DNA of 64,000 bases from positions 54,027,104-54,091,103 of the forward strand of contig CM060107.1 in the NCBI GenBank assembly GCA_030522415.1, given 5' to 3'. Under the pieces are notes generated by a model. The model was not told the DNA's origin and ran no database searches. It saw nothing but the letters and a program-made list of their open reading frames with translations. The DNA is from Channallabes apus (lineage: Eukaryota > Chordata > Actinopteri > Siluriformes > Clariidae). Shown here piece by piece: positions 46,291 through 56,882 of this stretch. A program made the translations under genes and the position numbers. Position 1 is the first letter of the stretch. Each line of letters opens with the position of its first letter.

Positions 46291-47119
46291 GCAGAAGGAC
46301 AGAGCAAGAGGCTGCAGCATTCTCACTTAAACTGTTACAATCTTCTAGATGTGTTTAGTAATAAACCACCACTTTCCCAATAAAAGCAGAATTCACACTT
46401 GTCACCATCTTTTGTCTTCTAAATGTTGTTTTCTTCACAGATTCACAGATTGTTCAGAGAAACTGGCAGCGCTGTTACCTAAAGACATTGCGGATGTAAA
46501 ATTCTAGAGGGATTTTTAATATCTCAAATGGGTCAGCCGTGACGATGCCTTAAACTTACACTGAAAAGTGATTAATAACTTTCTATGTGGCCTTACTGTA
46601 TATTGAGTGACACGTTCAGTGACATCATAATGTGAGGCCTATTTTCGTGCATCTGCGGCCTATTAGCACATACACATCACAAATGTTAACACTCTCACAT
46701 CTCAAATCACACACACATGCACACACATTACAAATGTTAACACACTCACACACCAACACTTATGTTACACACATGACAAATGTTAAGACTCACACATCTC
46801 ACACACACACGCATACACCCATTATAAATGTTAACACTCGCATGAACGCATGCAGACACACACACACTAACAAGTCATGTCTCACACACAACACACACAT
46901 ACAGAACTAACACACATATCACAAATGTATGGAAGCAAATGAGTCTCATGAATAATTCACACAAAATACACGATGCACACGTGCGTATCCCAATTCACGT
47001 GTATGATAAGAAAAATTCACAAAACAAATATATTCATAATATACATTACACAAATATAAAACACAATTGACAGATGTACAAGTGTGTAAAATGTACGAGT
47101 GTATCATGGACTGTTCATG
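45473..47119. other. Intergenic DNA between C and D with MITE fragment and CA-rich tracts
   Basis: 45473-46040 is unit upstream sequence shared with B and D. 46045-46180 is a DNA-element remnant ('cctcggattacgagcataattcgttcc'). (CT)n(CA)n lies at 46240-46288. 46640-46920 is a degenerate tandem array built of 'cacattacaaatgttaacactcacac' variants, whose His/Thr-rich ORF is not a gene. Confidence 0.65.
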
Positions 47120-48050
47120 TGAAAATCGACTTACGTGTGTGAATGTCCCTGGATTTGTGTGTGTGTGTGTGTTGTTGTCTCCAACGTGCCAAAGTCACAA
47201 AAATATGTCACTCGTGCTCTTTAACCAATCAGATGCGACCTCACCATTCAACCAATCACAGCCCTGCAGCAGCGCTCGAGGAGCTCAGCTTTACACACCT
47301 GCTGCACAATAAAGAGTTAATTACAGCGGAAATGAAGTTTTACCGACTCAAACCAAGAACAGGATTCACGTCTAAGTTATTACTTTATTTCATAATGTTT
47401 CATTAATGAACTTCGCCGACAATAACACAGTTAACCAGTTTATCATCTTTATAAACACTTCACCCTCATTACATGTTTGTCAATCAAGACAGTCAGAGTG
47501 TTTAATTTGGAGAATAGATGTTTCTCTGGGTCACAGTGTATTCTGTTATATCTGAATGACACCGGATTTGCTTTTATTTCTCTGAGATTTGATGCTTTTA
47601 GTCTCTGGTCCACTTCTGTCGCGGTCCGACCAGGCGAGGTGGATGACGTGGCGCAGAGCGCGTGCGTTAAACAGCGCCGGTTATCCTGTGATCGACGTCG
47701 TCGCGCGCATGAAAGCTCGTGCCGTGTGGAGATGCGGAGGCGCGAGCCTCGAGGAGGGAATGCGGAAGTGAAGAGCAGGCGCGCGCCGAACGCATGCTCT
47801 GGCCCGCGGGGAATAATTGCGATGGTGAGCGCGCGCGGATCAAATAAAGTCCGTGATCCTGAATCGTGGTCGTGAAACGAGAGCGAGGGTCGATATCCAG
47901 AAATCCGAGAAAGTAATAATCCGAAACGTGAAACGTGAGAGAGATCCAAAAAGTCAAGGCGGAACAGAAGGCTGTAAAACTGGGCACGAGACCCACAATA
48001 ATGTGGAGAGGAGCGGTAGTTTGGTGGAAGTGTAAATTAAGCAGGTGAAG
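47120..48050. promoter_or_regulatory. CpG-rich block with CCAAT boxes, function unknown
   Basis: Two CCAAT motifs (ccaatcagatgcg at about 47225, ccaatcacagcc at about 47254) precede a sharply CpG-rich stretch at 47615-47830 (gcgcagagcgcgtgcg, gcgcgcgccgaacgc, gcgcgcgcggatc). The surroundings are AT-rich and CpG-poor. This could be the promoter of an unseen gene or a relic of a retroelement leader. ORFs on both strands (132 and 166 aa) overlap and resemble nothing I know. Confidence 0.35.
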
Positions 48051-49659
48051 AATTAAAGCAGTTATATTATAATGTTAATCAGTGCAGTGACAGAGGCTGG
48101 TCCTGCACTAAGTCTCAATTTCCTTACATGATCAGCTTCAACAACACGTACTGTACCATCATTCCACAAGACATTGTGCTTATTGATGTGCTGTGTGAAG
48201 TGGAGACAACATTACAGATATTAACTCATCAATTCACAGCTTCAAAATAATTCTGGAATGTTTATTCTAAATATATATACATTACACTAAAGTGCATCTA
48301 TTTGTAGCCCAGGTATAAATATTTGGATTTTTATGTATAAATATATAAAACATAAATAAGTTATCAATAAATAGGTGATTTACATGGTTACATAGTGATT
48401 TACAAGTCCATGTTTTACAAAAACAGTTATTGCCTGTTGTGCTTTAAAAATGCCAAGTTCATGGTATTAAAAGTTAAAACTGTTTCATGTTTAAAAATCT
48501 ACAAGGTGTATATTCGTACTTTTGTAGAGTTATTTATAGAGTTGTTACTTTTTGAGAAGTCATTTTTATAGAAATTGTATTATATTAAGCAGGCTTTTAT
48601 TATTTATTCATTTATTGTTTAAACATGAAGCTCGGAGCGGAAGAATAGCGAGAAAAAGACGGAGAGAAGAAACTGAGAGGAGAAGCGTGTTAATGACGGA
48701 GTTACGAGGTGAACACGTTTAAGTTGTGACTAAAGAGTTTACATGCAAGTGTTAGACTGTCGGGAAGATAATCGAATAAAATGCAGACTTGAGAGACTGA
48801 GAAGTTCTGATAGAGTTTCCTTGAGTTTAATATTTTCTGGATACCGGCTCGTTAACACAGCGAGGGGAGTTTAGTACCGAACAGACTGAGTGAGTTAGTT
48901 TAACCCAGATACACGTGTTTCGGTGGACCGTTGATAATCTGTAAATACAGGATATCTTCGTGGACAGGACAAGCAGGATTCGGTGGATAATCTCTAACAG
49001 GGAATTAGGTCCCGTCCGTTTACTTTTGGTTTGTTGCTCTTTGGGGTGAAACGACCGTTGAGTTTTTGGTCTCACTGACCCCAAGCACCGAATCAGGCCT
49101 GCAACGTTTTTTGTTTCTATTTATTTTGATCATTTATTTGGACATGAAACTAAGTAAAAAAGGAAAGCCAATTGAGTTATTTCATATAAAACTTCAATAT
49201 TTGTTTAATTTGTTTTATGAATTTAATATATTAATAAAAATTTTATATATTTTTTTCTAAACCAGCTTAGTGACTGTTTATCATTGTTTATGGATAACAA
49301 ATACTGTTGTGACTTTGAAGTGTAAGTGCACATATTTGTTTTTTTCTGTACTTATAGTATAGTTATTTAGTATACAAGGTATATATTGTAGTGACCCAAG
49401 TCTTATGATATAAAAAAAAGAGAATGTGAGTTATCATAAAAGTAAGTTAGAATAAAAGGACTGTGGGGCTTATAACAGCAGAGTGTGATGAGTATTCAGT
49501 CAATGGTCAGAAAAAAAACATGATTTATAGCAAAAGAATTACTGTAAGCTCGTTTCCCTGAGCTGAATTAGCTACCGACCTCTCCTGATGTCTCCCGATT
49601 TAAAATTATGAAGTCTTTATGGTATCTCTAATTTATCTCCACTTCAATGGTCTCATTAA
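48051..49659. other. Intergenic DNA, nothing assigned
   Basis: It is mostly AT-rich. 48620-49090 is less AT-rich and may be an LTR or leader ('gaacagactgagtgagttag...cgtccgtttacttttgg'), but no paired repeat was found. A perfect 13-bp inverted repeat, tttatctccactt / aagtggagataaa, at 49632-49644 and 49659-49671 borders element X. Confidence 0.45.
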
Positions 49660-50607
49660 AGTGGAGATAAACCATACTAGTATAAAAATATAATACAATA
49701 CAAAAAACGTAAAAAAGTATATATTGGGTCATATTTGTAAAACGAAAGAAACAAAGGAAAGAACAATAAGACAAACAACATATAAAACTATACATATAAA
49801 GACAATATTTTCAGTGTCCAGTAGAGACCCAGGAGGCGTATAAACAGTTTGACAGCAAAATGAGACATTTTGGCAAAATGTATCATTTACAGACTGTTAG
49901 AAAATATTCTGTGCATTGTCTAAGGGTGCTAAAAAGCATTAATCATTCAAAGTTATTCATATCAGTGTAAAGTTAGTATGATTTTGAAATTGCTATACTG
50001 TAACTCCACCTGGCACAGTTTCATCCCAGTAGAACAATCTGACTACATGTGCAATGCCATGAACAAGTATTTGCCCCTTCCTGATTTTTTTCTTTGCCAC
50101 ACTTGTATGGGTGGAATTTCACCTAAACACGTTATGAGGAAAAAACAAATTGGCCTTTTTGTTTGTGAGATATCATGAACATTTGGCAGGGGGTATCATC
50201 GTGATGCAGTGTAAGATCTACCACTCATCAGTGTAAACTGTAAGTGCAGCAGGTCAGTGATGATGAACCAGTGCCTGCTGATGATGACCAACACGTCTCC
50301 CCTGATCTACCAGAGCCAAGTGAAAAGAATCACAATCAAACTGAACAGGTAAGCTGGAATAAAATCGGTAGCAGCATTAACTCGTGCTAGTATACTTATT
50401 ATGGTAAATAATATTAATTTAAAATAAAAATCCTCAGCATTATTTTGAATTAATATTGACTACCATAATAATTAAAATAAGCTCACTAGAATCAGTAAAA
50501 ATAGAATAGAATCAGCTAAAATCAGTAGCAGCATTAGCTCACTAGTGTGAGCTAATGCTCTGATTTTATTTCTGCTTATACCTGTTCAGTTTTATTGCCA
50601 TTCTTAT
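49660..50607. mobile_element. Element X, copy 2 (inverted relative to copy 1)
   Basis: The left terminal repeat 'actagtataaaaatataat...agtatatattgggtcatatttgtaaaac' matches the complement of copy 1's right end. The body aligns with copy 1 read on the other strand (for example 'ggcctttttgtttgtgagatatcatgaacatttgg', 'agtgatgatgaaccagtgcctgctgatgatg'). The palindrome is at 50340-50600. The right terminal repeat is cut at about 50607, where an RTE 3' end begins. No transposase is recognised. Confidence 0.6.
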
Positions 50608-50677
50608 AGGGTTAGATGGACGCAGATGATTCGCTGTGGCGACCCCTGAAAGGGAACAGCCGGAAGACAAAGAAGAT
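50608..50677 (+). mobile_element. RTE LINE, 70-bp 3' end fragment
   Basis: 'gttagatggacgcagatgattcgctgtggcgacccctgaaagggaacagccgg' equals the last 70 bp of the RTE at 55953, an extreme 5' truncation. It terminates copy 2 of element X. Confidence 0.85.
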
Positions 50678-50698
50678 TAATTGATTTCATCCTGTCTG

Positions 50699-51796
50699 CA
50701 CTCAAAAAAATTACCATGGCTATCTGTTACATGTACTAAAATGTAATATGTGTTTTGTACATAATAATTTCATGTTTCCAAGCTAAACATGAATAAGTTA
50801 TGTTGTATTTGCATGAAATTCAACAACTTAACATGTACTAGATTCAATCATGTTGAGAGAAACCAACAAGATCTTGTCAATATGAAAACCGGAAATAGCA
50901 AAACCGGAAATATTGCGAGAAGAGAACACAGAGAAGACAAACGTTGGCGGGCTTGTGGAAAAGGTAAGCAGGAATTAATTCCCATCTTTCTAAATAGAAA
51001 CTAAATACTGAACAAAAATGTCACCTGTTGTTTAGCGATGTTTAGTCACATTATTTTGGTATAAGTTATTTCTTGTATTTTTAATCACACTTAAAATACC
51101 GACGGTTATATGCGCGTGCTTAATCTGCGGTTCGGTTCTGGTTTCTGTCTGTTCTCATGAGTTGTGAAGCGAGAGGAACAAAGTATAAATATTGTTCATT
51201 AGCTAAATTAAGTATCATGAATTTTAATTGAATATCTATCTCTGTATTTTTTCACAGGAGTTTGTGACTGAAAGTGTGTCTGCATCTGACTTCAGGAGTT
51301 TCCTGACCAACGGATCTAACGTACTTCTAACCTACAGTTATGAAGTACAAAACGTTTCTGTTGGTGTTTTTTTTTAATTAATACTTATTTGTTGTGTTTT
51401 ATGTTTTGTACATCTTTTCAAATTGAGACCTCATTTGTAAGTTTCTGCTGGTGTAAAATAAAAATATCCGTTTTATCCCGTTTGTCTGTTTCCTTCCTTC
51501 ACAGAATTCTGTTGACCAGGGCTTGAAATTTAAATTTACTTGAGTTGGATCAACTTAATTTACAACTGAAAAATTTGTTGTACCAACCCTATTCATTTAT
51601 GTTAACAGTATTAAATTATGTTGGACGCAGCTGTAGTAAATAAGTTAAATGAACCTAATAACATTACTTTGACAGAACCTAAAAGCATTAAGTTGGGCCA
51701 ACAAAATTGCTTAATGCTGAACGAAAACCATTAAATCAGGTGGAAATTCTTTCCATAATTTAATTATGTTTATTCAACAAGTAATTTTTTTGAGTG
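50699..51796. mobile_element. TIR element of about 1.1 kb, non-coding
   Basis: The perfect 16-bp ends are cactcaaaaaaattac (50699-50714) and gtaatttttttgagtg (51781-51796). The interior has no transposase. It does contain a short spliced-looking stretch: donor 'gaaaag|gtaagc' near 50965, acceptor 'ttttttcacag|gag' near 51257, and aataaaa at about 51460. The class was not settled and no clear duplication was found. Confidence 0.6.
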
Positions 51797-52199
51797 TGTT
51801 TATTTCAATGTTGTTTAATCACTTAAAGTTAAAACATCCAACCATTTAATTTTTCTATAATTAATCTATTAAAATGTTATTTATGTTAATTTTCTAATGA
51901 TTTTGTTAATATTTTGACTTTACAGGCTCTAAATGTCTCTTAGTTAAGTTAAATAAATGTTATCACGTTGATATGAATCACATTTCTCCTCACAGCAACT
52001 TGAAATGAACTAAGATCACTATAAAAGTGTCTTAAATACATATTAAAGTTTAACTGTGTGTTTGTGTTTCAAAATTTTCTCTAAAGCAGCTACTCGAAAC
52101 ACACATAACTATCTCATGAGTGACCTCCGTCATAGACTTTTATTGCTGTACTGACTGTATGATATTTAATGACATTAATATTGGAATTTATAACAGCTG
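51797..52199. other. Intergenic AT-rich DNA
   Basis: No ORF or repeat was recognised. The last five bases, agctg (52195-52199), are the left duplication of the solo LTR. Confidence 0.5.
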
Positions 52200-52650
52200 T
52201 GTAACATCTGGACCACCACGGCCTCAGGGAAGAAGATCCGGTTCTCCGGACTACTGAGCCGTCGCTTTTGTCTCCCCCTAGTGTGTCTGTGTGTATATGT
52301 CAGTCATGATTACCCGTAAGTACAGTAGTCTCACCTGTGTCTCCCTTTTGTGTGTTCCTATTTAAACCAGCCGACCCCGGAGCCACCTGTTTGTCCACCG
52401 TCGTGAAATGCTACTAGTGTGAGCGTTGTGAACTACTTTACATTGACAAAGCCTGCTTATGTTTCCAGGACTGAATCGAGAGAGAGGATAGGGGTCAAAA
52501 CCCCGGGACACGACACTGGTGTGAGCACGAAAGGACTTTGAGTGTGGATTTATTTGTAGGACTTCTGTTTTGGGTTTCTTTGGTTCAATAAAGACTATTA
52601 TCATTTTTCACCTGCACTTGCATCCGCCCCTTTTGAGAAAGAACATGACA
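52200..52650 (+). mobile_element. Solo LTR A (gypsy-like)
   Basis: 451 bp, begins TGTAACATCTGG and ends AACATGACA. The 5-bp duplication agctg lies at 52195-52199 and 52651-52655. A polyadenylation signal, aataaagac, is near 52587. It is diverged from solo LTR B, sharing 'tgtaacatc', 'gactactgagccgtcgctt' and the end. No internal region remains, consistent with LTR-LTR recombination. Confidence 0.85.
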
Positions 52651-52935
52651 AGCTGATCTTTGTGAGTACTAAACCACTGATATTTATTTATTACTCATTT
52701 ATTTTATTTTTATTAGTTTCTTAGTGACATTCATGAAATAAATATTACCCATAATAATACAAGTCTATGTTTACACAGGTGTGTAACATCGGAACCACCT
52801 CAGCCCTGGGGAATAAGATCTGGCACACCGGATTACTGAGTTTTACGACGGATTTGAGACGGATTACAAGTCTGGATAAATGCAGAGGGTTGTGTCAGGA
52901 AGGGCATCCGACGTAAAACATTTGCCAAATCAATT

Positions 52936-55365
52936 ATGCGAATCAGAAATATCATTTCCATACCGGATCGGTCGCGGCCCGGGTTAACAATGACCGCCAC
53001 TGGTGCTGTTGACTTACAGGGTGCCGGTGGAAATTGGCCTACTGTTGGTCGAAGAAGGAGAGGAGGAAGGCGTGTTCGAAACCAGAGAGAGAAGAGGAAA
53101 GGCAAGAGTTTAGGAGTGAAAGTAGGGACCTTGAATGTTGGGACCATGACAGGGAAGGGAACAGAGTTGGTTGATATGATGCAGAGGAGGAAGGTAGATA
53201 TACTGTGTGTCCAGGAAACCAGGTGGAAAGGTAGCAAAGCTATAAGCTTAGGATCAGGGTTCAAGTTGTTTTACCATGGTGTGGATAGGAAAAGAAATGG
53301 AGTAGGAGTTATTCTGAAAGAGGAGTTTGTAAGGAATGTCCTAGAGGTGAAGAGAGTATCAGATAGGGTGATGCGTCTGAAGCTGGAAATTGATGGTGTG
53401 ATGTTCAATGTTGTTAGTGGTTATACTCCACAGGTAGGATGTGTGTTAGAAGAGAAGGAGAAATTCTGGAGTGAATTAGATGAAGTGATGCAGAGCATCC
53501 CCAGAGGTGAGAGAGTTGTGATTGGTGCAGACTTCAATGGACATGTTGGGGAAGGGAACAGAGGTGATGAAAATGTGATGAGCAGGTTTGGTCTTCAGGA
53601 CAGGAATGTAGAAGGACAGATGGTGGTGGACTTTGCAAAGAGGATGGAAATGGCAGTAGTAAATACTTTCTTCCAGAAGAGGCAGGAACATAGGGTGACG
53701 TATAAGAGCGGAGGCAGAAGCACTCAGGTGGACTACATCTTGTGTCGACGTTGTAATCTGAAAGAGATTAGTGACTGCAAAGTGTTGGTAGGGGAGAGTG
53801 TAGCCAGACAACACAGAATGGTGGTGTGTAAAATAACCCTGGTGTTGAGGAAGGTGAAGAGGACAAAGGCAGAGCAGAGGACAAAGTGGTGGAAGCTGAG
53901 AAAGGAAGAATGTTGTGTAGTCTTTAGGGAGGAGTTGAGACAAGCTATGGGTGGTCAGGAGGTGCTTTCAGTTGACTGGACAAATACAGCCAATGTGATC
54001 AGGGAGACAGGTAAGAGGATACTTGGTGTATCATCAGGTAAGGGAAAAGGAGACAAGGAGACTTGGTGGTGGAATGAGGAAGTCCAGGAGTGTATACAGG
54101 GAAAGAGGCTAGCTAGGAAGAAGTGGGACTCTGAGAGGACTGAAGAGAGTAGACAGGAGTACAGGGAGATGCACCGTAAGGTGAAGGTAGAAGTGGCAAA
54201 GGCCAAACAAAGAGCATATGAGGACTTGTATGCTAGGCTGGACAGTAAGGAGGGAGAGGTGGATCTGTACAGGTTGGCGAGGCAAAGAGATAGAGATGGG
54301 AAAGATGTGCAGCAGGTTAGAGTGATTAAAGATAGAGATGGAAATGTACTGACAGATGCCAGGAGGGTGATGGGAAGATGGAAGGAGTACTTTGAGGAGT
54401 TGATGAATGAGGAAAACGAAAGAGAACAAAGAGTAGAAGAGGTGACTGTTGTGGAGCAGGAAGTAGCAAATATTAGTAAAAGTGAGGTGAGTAGGGCGTT
54501 GAAGAGGATGAAGAGTGGAAAGGCTGTTGGTCCTGATGACATACCTGTGGAGGTATGGAAGTGCTTAGGAGAGGCGGCAGTAGAGTTTCTGACTAGTTTG
54601 TTTAACGAGATCTTGGAGAGTGAGATTCCAGAGGAATGGAGGAGAAGTGTATTGGTGCCGATTTTTAAGAACAATGGAGATGTGCAGAGCTGTGGCAATT
54701 ACAGAGGTATAAAGCTAATGAGCCATACAATGAAGCTGTCGGAAAGAGTAGTGGAAGCTAGGTTAAGGGCAGAGGTGAGAATTTGTGAGCAGCAATATGG
54801 TTTTATGCCTAGAAAGAGTACATCAGATGCAGTATTTGCTTTGAGGATGCTGATGGAGAAGTACAGAGAAGGTAATAAAGAGTTGCATTGTGTCTTTGTA
54901 GATTTAGAGAAAGCGTACGACAGGGTGCCGAGAGAGGAGCTGTGGTGTTGTATGAGGAAGTCTGGAGTGGCAGAGAAGTATGTTAGAGTGGTGCAGGACA
55001 TGTATGAGAGCTGTAAGACAGTTGTAAGATGTGCTGTAGGTGTGACAGAAGAGTTCAAGGTGGAGGTGGGTCTGCATCAAGGATCGGCTCTAAGCCCCTT
55101 TTTGTTTGCTCTAGTGATGGACAGGATGACAGATGAAGTTAGACAGGAGTCTCCATGGTCTATGATGTTTGCAGATGACATTGTGCTTTGTAGCGAGAGC
55201 AGGGAACAGGTAGAGGAAAATTTGGAGAGGTGGAGGTACGCTCTGGAAAGCAGAGGAATGAAGGTTAGCCGCAGCAAGACGGAATACATGTGTGTGAATG
55301 AGAGGGACCCAAGAGGAACAGTGAGGCTACAGGGAGCAGAGGTAAAGAAGGTGCAGGATTTTTAA
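52936..55365 (+). CDS. RTE ORF: endonuclease and reverse transcriptase (809 aa)
   Basis: Residues about 60-290 are an APE-type endonuclease: '[14 protein letters not shown]', '[10 protein letters not shown]' (Glu), '[14 protein letters not shown]' (Asp/Asn), and '[11 protein letters not shown]' (His). A charged linker follows. RT runs from about 520: '[18 protein letters not shown]', '[17 protein letters not shown]' (Asp), '[18 protein letters not shown]', and catalytic '[12 protein letters not shown]'. The frame ends at 55365 because a T run (55358-55362) has one extra T compared with the copy at 24757. The product would nick DNA and prime reverse transcription there. RTE clade by layout and sequence. 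Confidence 0.92.
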   Translation: MRIRNIISIPDRSRPGLTMTATGAVDLQGAGGNWPTVGRRRRGGRRVRNQREKRKGKSLGVKVGTLNVGTMTGKGTELVDMMQRRKVDILCVQETRWKGSKAISLGSGFKLFYHGVDRKRNGVGVILKEEFVRNVLEVKRVSDRVMRLKLEIDGVMFNVVSGYTPQVGCVLEEKEKFWSELDEVMQSIPRGERVVIGADFNGHVGEGNRGDENVMSRFGLQDRNVEGQMVVDFAKRMEMAVVNTFFQKRQEHRVTYKSGGRSTQVDYILCRRCNLKEISDCKVLVGESVARQHRMVVCKITLVLRKVKRTKAEQRTKWWKLRKEECCVVFREELRQAMGGQEVLSVDWTNTANVIRETGKRILGVSSGKGKGDKETWWWNEEVQECIQGKRLARKKWDSERTEESRQEYREMHRKVKVEVAKAKQRAYEDLYARLDSKEGEVDLYRLARQRDRDGKDVQQVRVIKDRDGNVLTDARRVMGRWKEYFEELMNEENEREQRVEEVTVVEQEVANISKSEVSRALKRMKSGKAVGPDDIPVEVWKCLGEAAVEFLTSLFNEILESEIPEEWRRSVLVPIFKNNGDVQSCGNYRGIKLMSHTMKLSERVVEARLRAEVRICEQQYGFMPRKSTSDAVFALRMLMEKYREGNKELHCVFVDLEKAYDRVPREELWCCMRKSGVAEKYVRVVQDMYESCKTVVRCAVGVTEEFKVEVGLHQGSALSPFLFALVMDRMTDEVRQESPWSMMFADDIVLCSESREQVEENLERWRYALESRGMKVSRSKTEYMCVNERDPRGTVRLQGAEVKKVQDF

Positions 55366-55411
55366 GTACTTAGGGTCAACGGTCGAGAGCAACGGAGAGT
55401 GTTCAAAGGAG

Positions 55412-55924
55412 GTGAAGAGACGAGTACAGGCAGGTTGGAATGGGTGGAGAAAAGTGTCAGGTGTGTTGTGCAATAAAAGAGCATCAGCGAGAATGAAAGG
55501 AAAGGTGTACAGGACAGTGGTGAGACTAGCAATGCTCTACGGCTTAGAGACGGTGGCACTGAAGAAAAGACAGGAGGCAGAGCTAGAGGTAGCAGAGCTG
55601 AAGATGTTGAGGTTCTCTTTGGGAGTGACAAGGATGGATAGGATCAAGAATCAGTTCATCAGAGGGACAACCCATGTGAGATGTTTTGGAGATAAAGTCA
55701 GAGAGGCCAGATTGAGGTGGTTTGGACATGTTCAGAGGAGAGATTGTGAATATATCGGTAGAAGGATGCTGAGGTTGGAACTGCCAGGCAGGAGGTCTAG
55801 AGGAAGACCAAAGAGGAGATTTATGGATGCAGTGAGAGAGGACATGAAGTTAGTTGGTGTGAGAGAAGAGGATGCAGAGGATAGGGTTAGATGGAGGCAG
55901 ATGATTCGCTGTGGCGACCCCTGA
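55412..55924 (+). pseudogene. RTE C-terminal domain, out of frame with the main ORF
   Basis: This 170-aa open stretch, once the C-terminus of the same protein, holds '[17 protein letters not shown]', '[18 protein letters not shown]' and 'RWFGHVQRRDCEYIGRRML'. It ends 'MIRCGDP' just before the 3' terminus. It is separated from the RT only by the single-base insertion near 55360. Confidence 0.9.
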
Positions 55925-56466
55925 AAGGGAACAGCCGAAAGACAAAGAAGAAGACACCGGATTACTGAGCCGTCGCTTTGTCTCCACCTAGTGTGTCTAC
56001 GTGTGGATTGTCCCCCTGTAAATGTCATCTACAGTAATAAAGAATTAGGTTCACCTGTGTCTACCCCGTGTGTCTCACTATTTATTCCAGTCGAACCCGT
56101 ACCACTCCGTCTGTTCACCGTGCTGTGTTGTGTGTGTTCACTCAGTGTTTTTCTATGTATTCTTCTACCCAGGACTGAGAGGAGTCTGCAGGCGTGAGCA
56201 CACTCCTTTCCTATGAGACCTTCTTCAAGGTTCAGTTCAAGGCTGACAAAGAGTCAGCGCGGAGTCCGACACAAGGTCTACATATCCATTTCATTTGGTG
56301 TTTTCTTGTTGGCCCTCTTCGCCTGCCTGCAGACCCAGCCTGGGAAGCCACCCCAGTTCTTTTGTGTTTGTTTCTTGGACTTTACTATTAACATCAATAA
56401 ATCCTGTGTTCAGTTATAACCCTGCATCTGTGTTCGCCTCATCAGTGTACAAGCCATGACAAGGTG

Positions 56467-56882
56467 TTACATACATACAGTATAAAGATATTTATTTAGA
56501 AGATTTAAAAATTCACTGCATTACAAAAATTTACTTCTGATATAAAAAAAAAAAAAGTCTTTGCCATAATATTTTTTTTAGCTGTGTGTGGGGTCAGTTT
56601 TAAACATCTACTTTCAATAATGTAAATATAAAGTTATTCTAAAGTGACGTCTGATGTGCCGAATCTCACCACGACTCTTCACACATATACAACTTTATAA
56701 TAATACATTTAATACATTTAATAATACATCAGTTTATTTTTAATGTAACTATAATCAGTGTTAATATTTACTCTTTAATTGTCGCTGTGTTAAATTACTG
56801 AGCTGTTTGTGCAGCTGGATTGTGTGTTAGTGACAACAATGTGACAATGTGCAGGAATTTTACAGAAAACACTACACACTTT
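56467..56882. other. 3' flank of gene D, unit sequence
   Basis: It matches 25417-25845 beyond gene C (for example 'gttattctaaagtgacgtctgatgtg'). No ORF is present except the reverse of the B30.2 exon. Confidence 0.7.

Larger units (their letters stand above)
52841..55953 (+). mobile_element. RTE LINE, near full length and recent
   Basis: A perfect 16-bp duplication (acaccggattactgag) lies at 52825-52840 and 55954-55969 within solo LTR B. The 3.1-kb body has a short 5' leader, a long endonuclease-RT ORF, a C-terminal domain and the 3' end found in all RTE copies here. Only one coding lesion is evident. It is the reference copy for the four fragments at 14098, 24299, 27676 and 50608. Confidence 0.93.
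52782..56461 (+). mobile_element. Solo LTR B (same superfamily), split by an RTE
   Basis: The LTR parts are 52782-52840 and 55970-56461, beginning TGTAACATCGG and ending GCCATGACA. The duplication aggtg is at 52777-52781 and 56462-56466. Without the RTE it is about 550 bp. Its 3' part has 'tcaataaatcctg' as a likely polyadenylation signal. Confidence 0.85.

Noticed and set aside
46632..46910. 92-aa His/Thr-rich ORF
   Set aside because: It is translation of a CA-rich tandem array.
47449..47949. Overlapping ORFs of 132 aa (+) and 166 aa (-) in the CpG-rich block
   Set aside because: Open frames on both strands of GC-rich DNA are expected by chance. No motif, domain or splice context supports either one.
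53476..55289. Long minus-strand ORFs (155, 247, 119 aa and others) opposite the RTE
   Set aside because: They are antisense shadows of a real coding strand with RT and endonuclease motifs on +; their translations are Ser/Leu/Pro-rich without domains.
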